From NCBI GenBank assembly GCA_037157565.1, contig JAZHRO010000013.1, positions 32,864,501-32,928,500 on the forward strand: 64,000 nt of DNA. The letters run 5' to 3'. The stretch is from Thalassia testudinum (lineage: Eukaryota > Streptophyta > Magnoliopsida > Alismatales > Hydrocharitaceae). Of this stretch, positions 58,310 to 64,000 are shown piece after piece; positions within the stretch are counted from its first letter, which is position 1; each line of letters starts with the position of its first letter. A program made the translations under genes and the position numbers. The notes below the pieces were generated by a model. The model was not told the DNA's origin and made no database searches. It was given only the letters and a program-made list of their open reading frames with translations.

Positions 58310-59318
58310 ATGGCGCCCTCCACCTTCCTCCGCCTCTCCACTCCTTTCCTTCCCCACGCCCTCCCTCTCAACCTCAAAAGCCCCATCTTCCCCTTTCCCC
58401 ACTCCACTCCCCGCCGTTCCAAACCGCGAAACCCTCCTCTTATCTCCTGCAGAGCCACAGACCCCTCCCCCTCCCCTCCCCTCTCCGTCGACTCCCCCGG
58501 CACCGGCACCGGCACCGGCACCGGCACTGGAGCTGCTGCGCCCACCCCCGGCGAGCTCTTCCTGGAGCGCCGCCGTGCCGCCGACGCCGCCACTACCGTT
58601 CTCAAGGCTGCCAAGAAGGAGAGGAGGAAGGAGAAGGAGAAGAAGAAGAAGCAGCCGAAGAAGAAGATCTCGACCGCCGTCGCCTGCTGCTACGGCTGCG
58701 GCGCCCCTCTGCAGATCGAGGAGGTCGACGCCCCCGGATACGTCGACGTCGAGACCTACGAATTGGTCAGTAGTCTGATGACTGATTTGGATTAAATGCG
58801 GATAGCACGTAAAACCGTACGCGGCTAATGATAGTCGGTCACCTCTCGCAAGCAACAAAAACAAGAAGGGAAAAAAAAAACAATCTTTTTATCAACGGTC
58901 GCTTTGGTAGGCAACTTTCACTATTTCTGACGCAAGAGAACGAGGAATATACGCTCTAGTCTCTCTCACTCTCCCCATACCTCTCGTTTTGAGTGAAGTT
59001 TACTAATTTTGTACAGAATGGAGTGCTAATTTGGTTAGGAGTCAATGGCTTGGAATGCATATAAGGTGAGGTTTTACTAGGGATGCCTTCCATTTTCCTT
59101 GACAATGTGTTGGTGCGTGTGTGGGGGTGCAGAAGAAGAAGCACCGGCAGCTGAGGACGATACTGTGTGGGAGATGTAAGCTGCTAGCGCATGGCCATAT
59201 GGTGCCTGCGGTCGGCGGGCATGGAGGTTATCCTGGAGGGAAGCAGTTTGTCACAGCCGAGCAGCTGCGGGAGAAGCTTTCGCATCTGAAGGACGAGAAA
59301 GCTCTGATTGTTAAGCTG
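58310..59318 (+). CDS. BPG2: Chloroplast YqeH-type circularly permuted GTPase, exons 1-2
   Basis: Exon 1 is 58310-58765 and exon 2 is 59133-59318, joined by a 367-bp GT-AG intron in phase 0 (TYEL-KKKH). They give 214 codons, the N-terminal third of a protein of roughly 600-680 residues. The start follows CTCCA and opens a Ser/Pro-rich transit peptide (MAPSTFLRLSTPFLPH). A Gly-Thr repeat (58500-58526) and a Lys-rich segment (KKERRKEKEKKKKQPKKK) follow. The zinc finger is CYGC at 58688-58699 and CGRC at 59166-59177. Exon 2 carries HGHMVPAVGGHGGYPGGKQF and LREKLSHLKDEKALIVKL. The next exon (VDIVDFNGSF, start of the GTPase) was not found in the window. BPG2 of Arabidopsis acts in plastid rRNA processing and ribosome assembly, and its loss gives pale plants. 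Confidence 0.88.
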
Positions 59319-60504
59319 GTAACTGCTATGTTTTTGTTAAATTGGTTTGGACGTTTTGTTACCTTTTTCCTTTATGGCATTATCAATCCAACTTTCTATT
59401 AATCCCGAAAGAAAGGAGATGTAAAATTCCTCCTATAAACAGTACATCAAGATACCAAAAGAACAAGCCTCATTTGTGGTTATAAGAGATTGTTCTGGTA
59501 AAGGCAACAAAAAATGCACCCCCCTCCCTACTAAAACAAAAAGAAACAAAAAGAGGATATGCACCCATAAGCTATGACCTTATACAAGCTGGGAGATCCC
59601 CTGCCACATTGTAGACACTGGAGGAGCCACCATGTGCTGGTTGGGGAGGAAGCAACCTCCAAGGAATTAGTCAGTCAGGAGTTGGGAGGCAAAGGCTATG
59701 GTATTGGAACGTGTATGGGGGGCAAAGCCATGGTATGGTGCCGTGTAGTAAAGGTTGTGGTGTGGTGTTATGTGTGCTGGTGGCATGAGGAAATGTACAG
59801 GTGGTAGTAGTGTAACGATATTTTGGGAGCTCTTATTGTGAGATGTAAGAAAGGAGGGCATGTCCTCTCTATACGTATGTATTGCCTAATATCTTGAGAA
59901 ACCAAGCAAGTATTATCCCCTTTACTCCACCTGATACCTCACCCTCCATTCCCCACTGATTGGCCCAGCTGCGTGATAGATGGTCTGCCTCCCACATGTT
60001 AGGCATGTTAACAACCTATGCCTGATTCAAGGAATAATTTCCCCGTATCTTTGTTTATTTGGTGATCAGGGCCAATTCAAGGCATAGGTTTGAAAAGGTA
60101 TTTGTTGTAGAGAATAAGAGGTAATTACGAATTAGATATTTATTATGTCACATTTTAAGGTGGGTGTTATATGTATCACATCAAGTAACTTAACATTGGA
60201 ATAAACTTATTCTACCTCCCAGGTGGAATAAACCTATTTCAGAATTATGTGGCTTATTCTGGAATTTCTCTATTCTGGAATAAGTTATGCCAAACAAGGA
60301 ATAGGCTGGTTTATTCCTGTAAATAAATGATGCCAAAGAATTAGAGAAGGGAATCTTTTAGATTCCATCTGTCTCCAAGTAGTCGAAGGCTTCGCTTGGT
60401 TGTGAGATAAGTTTTTATCTTGGGGTATAAGAATTAGAGAAGGGAATATTTTCTTTCACAAAAAAAAAAAATCTTAGGGTAAGTCTTGGGTGGAATTAGT
60501 TAGA

Positions 60505-60770
60505 TAGATTGTTTGGTTGTGTAGTGGGACACATAGCGGGATAGAAATGATTGGTAGGTTGATATGATGCTAGTGGATAATATTTTAATATTATGACATG
60601 ACAGTGTGATAAGTTGATGTGATGTAGTGAGTATATGTTAGCGGATAAGTTGAGTGTGGGTTTGTTTAAATATATGTTGATGTTGATGTGATATAGTGGG
60701 ATAAGTTTTATCCCACCCTTGCAAAAGTTATCCGTCCCCTACTGTGCATCGCATTAGACGCAGCCTAAAG
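60505..60770. mobile_element. MITE-like repeat related to 5748-6133
   Basis: The left arm GTTTGGTTGTGTAGTGGGAC then ACATAGCGGGATAG matches the complement of the right end of the element at 5748-6133. The right arm ends GGGATAAGTTTTATCCCACC and CCCCTACTGTGCATCGCATT. It has no coding capacity. Exact ends and target duplication are unclear. Confidence 0.6.
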
Positions 60771-61630
60771 GAATTCAAGAACACATTTCACTATTATGGA
60801 AGCATTCTTTACCTTGTCAAAAACTCCCTTGCATCTTTCCTTTAGAATAAACCATCAGACCTATTGCCAAAGTTACAACACTAAATTCTCTGGATTCTTG
60901 TTTATACCACCTGAAACAAAATATCTTTTCATATTCTCCAAGTTATTTTTATCTTTCCTTCCCCTGTCAAGTGATTTACATATTAATGATTTTAGGGTAA
61001 CTGCATTCTTTTGCTATATCTTCTACTATCTCCTGCTCATTGACCTCTGAAAAGGAAAAAAAAAAAAAAACCCTTGCTCATTAAGCTACACTAAGCATCT
61101 ATTGGCTAAATGAAAATTACACCTTGGGGTGTTCTCAAGAGTAAGAGTACAGTTATGCTGTATCAACCAAACAGATATCGAAACACAAGGCAGGAAAAGA
61201 CTTTTCCAGACATCAGGTGATGAGGTTGACTGAGCACCAGAAACGACAAGAGATCGCAAACTATCTAAAATTTCATTATTGATGCTTGGAAGTCTAATCA
61301 AATCATCATCATTGTTATGTTCTATATGAAGCAAAATATTTCTTAATTCATTAAATTGATGAGAATTATGAAAGATCGATCTCCAAGCAAAGGTCTTTGG
61401 GTGATTACTTCTCGTCTGTGTTTAGTGCATTAGCCAAAATTATGCTTTTTTGTTAGTGTATTCAAAAGTACTGGGAATTTTATATTGAAGCGATTCTTAT
61501 CATTCAGCTTATAAAGCCATAGCAAAGTGGAAATACGATTTCCAAATTCTATCATAATCATCATTATTATTTTGAAGAGGTTTATTTCTATCGTTATGTG
61601 TTACATAAAAGAATTCACCTGTCATGCATA

Positions 61631-61678
61631 GGCCTCTCCATATAAGGAGTGCCTGGCCTCTCCATATAAGGAGTGCCG
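61631..61678. repeat. 24-bp tandem duplication
   Basis: GGCCTCTCCATATAAGGAGT followed by GCCT or GCCG, two copies at 61631 and 61655. Each unit contains a small inverted repeat CTCCATATAAGGAG. Confidence 0.85.
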
Positions 61679-62532
61679 GGTTTCCTTACCCCAAGTATCT
61701 GAATCTAATGGTTTTTGTCTGTAGATTAGTTGTGTTGATATGTAATTTAAGAATGGCTTTAGGCAGCCTGGTTGAAAAGATCAACTTTTATAGACTGGTT
61801 TGCTTCATTTGGTTGGGTGTGAAGTCGTTTAGTTACACATTGCATGAAATCTTACATTGTGATTTACTGGCAAAAAATTGAATCTTTTATACACCGTTAG
61901 CAGGCTTAGTGTAGCTAGCGTCAAATAAAGTTGGGCTTGTAATTGGTTACAGTGTTACAGGGAAGGATGTATACATCCACTATGTATAGTCCTGTGTTCT
62001 TCCCAATGGTTAAGCAAAGTTGATTATAACAACAAAAAAATGCCTCCATTTCTCCAATCTCTCTCTTTAAGGTTTTTTTTTTCCACATAACACAGATGGT
62101 ACACAATTAAATAGTTATGACTCTCATGACCCTAACTCTTCTATCTATATGCCTTACTGCTAATAGTTTCTTTTATTGAAAAGAATGAGGAAGATTATCG
62201 GAGATCGGTAATCATCCAAAAATTATATTAATAAAAGAAATAGACTTACAGATTATGGAACTAAAATTCAGATAAAAAATGAACCTCCCTCACAACAATA
62301 TCTACCCAACATCTCTCGTCTTGGAATATCTTGCCGTTCTGCTACAACCATAAACATCAAAGAGTAGCAAAAGTCTTGATCTAATCAGCCACATCAAGGT
62401 CAAAATGGCCTCAAAATGAGGTCCAAAAGCCATGCTCACTAGAAGCATTCACCGTATGAATATGAAGGTGCTGCTAAACCTCCTTTGAGAAATTACACAT
62501 GAAAAAAAAGATGTTGCACATCTTCCTCTGCT

Positions 62533-62704
62533 TGTTGACAAAAGGAAGAAGTCATATCAATATTTATTAGCATATGTTTTATTCTATTTCTCTTTTGTAC
62601 GATTGTGGGGTTTGGTCCTCAGGGGCATCTATGCACTTTCACCCTTTTTGGTTTCTCTTTATATAAGAGAGCACTAGGGCTTCAATGATAAATTGAATCA
62701 TTTC
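62533..62704 (+). repeat. Copia H 5' LTR (boundaries inferred)
   Basis: Inferred from the TG start, the CA end and the primer site at 62713. No partner LTR is inside the window. Confidence 0.5.
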
Positions 62705-63599
62705 ATCCAATTTGGTATTAAAGCACTGGTCCTGGACCGTGACTCTCGATATTCCACCCTTAAGGCCTCCAAACCCTACACCCACTCCCTCTTCTCTCCT
62801 AGCGGTAGCAGCAGCATCATATCTTCTCTCTGGCGACGCACATGCGGGGTGCACACCCACAGCTGGCTCGGTCTGCGCGCAACCGCGTGCGGCGGTGCTC
62901 GTGTGCCCGATCTGGGCATTGCGCCATGTGCGGCGGCGCTCGAGGCTGCGTGATCTAACCGCAGGTGCTCCGACGACACAGGAACGGTGGCACCTTAGGA
63001 AGCAGCAGGTGTTGCGGTGGCGCTGGGTGGCGATTTGTTGCTCTGGCGACGTCGGGAGGCATTGCAGTAGCCCTACGTGGTTAACGCAGGGCAGTAGGGG
63101 TGGCACAGCATGCTCTGTAGTGGCGCGGTGTCATTTGCAATGCTTCACCTGTGGTTGTGAGGAGTTGATAGCTCGTTGCTAAGGCTACTTCTCTTCCTTT
63201 GCATGGGAGAGAGAGACACCTAGATCTCCTTGGGGCCATCTCGGGTGTTTTTCGCTACACCCGAGCGAGACCAACATTTGTCCAAGGGGGTCTTCCAATG
63301 AAGATACAGATTTGAACTGGATTTCTTCTAGATCTGCCAATGTTTCCTTGACGTAAATATGGATTTCTTTTGTGTGATTGATGGATGCCTTTGGATCAAT
63401 TGGTTTCATTGATTGATGAGGAGTTGTTTAGCTCCCTTTGACATGATAAACTCGTCGGGAATTGTTGAGTTCATGATGGAGGATGCTATAGAAGCAGGAT
63501 AAGTCAGTCTTGACAGAGACCATCGTGTCAGACGATGTCATCTGAATAGACGAGGAGGCCCTTCTACACAAGGTAGGGGCTGATGTCGTCAATAGGGTA

Positions 63600-64000
63600 G
63601 TAGGCAGTGCGCCATAGGTATGTTTCATGGTAAGATGAGTCATGTTTAGACTGTGACTGAAGCTACAAAACGGGCCGATGGCATTGTTAGGAAAGAGGAT
63701 GGGGTCGTTGTGTCTACTACTTCAAATACTGCAGCTTTTGCTTCTTCTAAAGGTGAAGGATGGTCAATTGATTCCGAGGCATCCAGGCATCTTAGTGGAG
63801 ACCGGGAGTATTTTTGCATGGTATGTGATGTTCCTCCTGGCAGAATAGTTCAGGTGGCTGATGGACATTTTTCTCATGTCTAGGGCGAGGGGGAGGTTAC
63901 TATATCTCCCACCTTGAGACTGCCCAATGTTCTAGTTATTCCTGATTTTCCAATCAGTTTGTTGGCAGTTAGCAGGATTACTAAAGAGCTCAACTGCAAA
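63600..64000 (+). pseudogene. Copia H gag end and protease, truncated by window edge
   Basis: The best frame (63653-63883) reads TEATKRADGIVRKEDGVVV, then GWSIDSEASRHLSGDREYF. The usual Copia active site is DSGAS; here GAG (Glu, 63776-63778) replaces the glycine. It continues IVQVADGHFSHV, stop, GEGEVTISPTLRLPNVLVIP, FPISLLAVSRITKELNCK at the window end. A stop at about 63881 and the altered active site indicate a dead copy. Confidence 0.8.

Larger units (their letters stand above)
59319..62532 (+). other. Presumed intron 2 of BPG2, first part
   Basis: It begins with a GTAACTGC splice donor. AT-rich DNA without protein-like frames. It includes a MITE (60505-60770), inverted GGAATAA/TTATTCC motifs at 60195-60320 that may be another small element, and a perfect tandem 24-bp pair. 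No GTPase exon was seen before Copia H. Confidence 0.6.
62533..64000 (+). mobile_element. Copia element H, 5' part (runs off window)
   Basis: A candidate 5' LTR (62533-62704, TGTTGACAAAAGG to ATTTCA) with TTTATATAAGAG at about 62658-62669 is followed by a decayed primer site TGGTATTAAAGC at 62713-62724. A GC-rich leader, a degraded zinc knuckle (GKMSHV near 63629-63650), and the start of the Copia pre-integrase/protease region follow to the window end. H lies downstream of BPG2 exon 2 on the same strand, so it sits in intron 2 or terminates the gene. Confidence 0.8.

Noticed and set aside
58214..58864. Minus-strand frames of 216 and 139 codons opposite BPG2 exon 1
   Set aside because: They are by-products of the GC-rich exon on the opposite strand, with low-complexity Gly/Ala/Arg content.
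61716..61760. GTTGATATG followed by TTTAAGAATGGC as possible BPG2 exon 3 (VDIVDFNGS)
   Set aside because: Similarity is short, needs a stop and a frameshift, and the following sequence does not continue as a GTPase.

Overview
The window is nuclear DNA of a flowering plant, most likely a monocot. The two host genes have very GC-rich 5' exons with chloroplast transit peptides. The rest is almost entirely nested LTR retrotransposons, LINE tails and small MITE-like repeats. The species cannot be named from the sequence.

Layout. 1-9.6 kb: a decayed LINE tail; two short non-autonomous LTR elements (2118-3242 plus, 3599-5210 minus); a MITE carrying a small retroposon; a second LINE tail; a minus-strand Copia 3' end; and a third small non-autonomous LTR element. 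9.6-23.6 kb: a three-level nest. Copia A is split by Copia B (10171-22280), which is split inside its integrase by C (12055-19770), a long-LTR non-autonomous element with a perfect CATAG target duplication. 23.6-25.8 kb: the first two exons of a minus-strand plastid fibrillin gene (probably PAP11); its last exon(s) were not found. 25.9-33.8 kb: AT-rich intergenic DNA, degenerate repeats and solo LTR G (29886-32592, target duplication GTTTA). 33772-55500: a second three-level nest. Athila-type Gypsy element D (minus strand, target duplication CCTAT) has Sirevirus-like gag-only Copia E (34743-42864, CGGAA) in its 3' LTR, and E has solo LTR F (39986-42612, GTATA) in its own 3' LTR. 55.9-57.1 kb: a broken Myb/SANT-like gene. 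58310-59318: the first two exons of a BPG2/YqeH-type chloroplast GTPase gene, followed by a long intron (or an interrupted gene) that holds a MITE and the start of Copia H, which runs off the window.

How parts relate. C carries no pol, but it shares with D the tRNA-Asp-type primer site, the final polypurine tract, the TGATG LTR start and an internal extra polypurine signal. D-type elements are therefore the likely source of its replication proteins. E encodes only Gag and carries seven polypurine-tract copies before its 3' LTR, a Sirevirus hallmark. The palindrome core AGACGTCT is densely repeated in the LTRs of E and of the unrelated solo LTRs F and G, with a smaller instance in the D LTR. 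This is the least explained signal in the window. No intact autonomous transposon was seen. I found no RNA gene and no CRISPR-like system.
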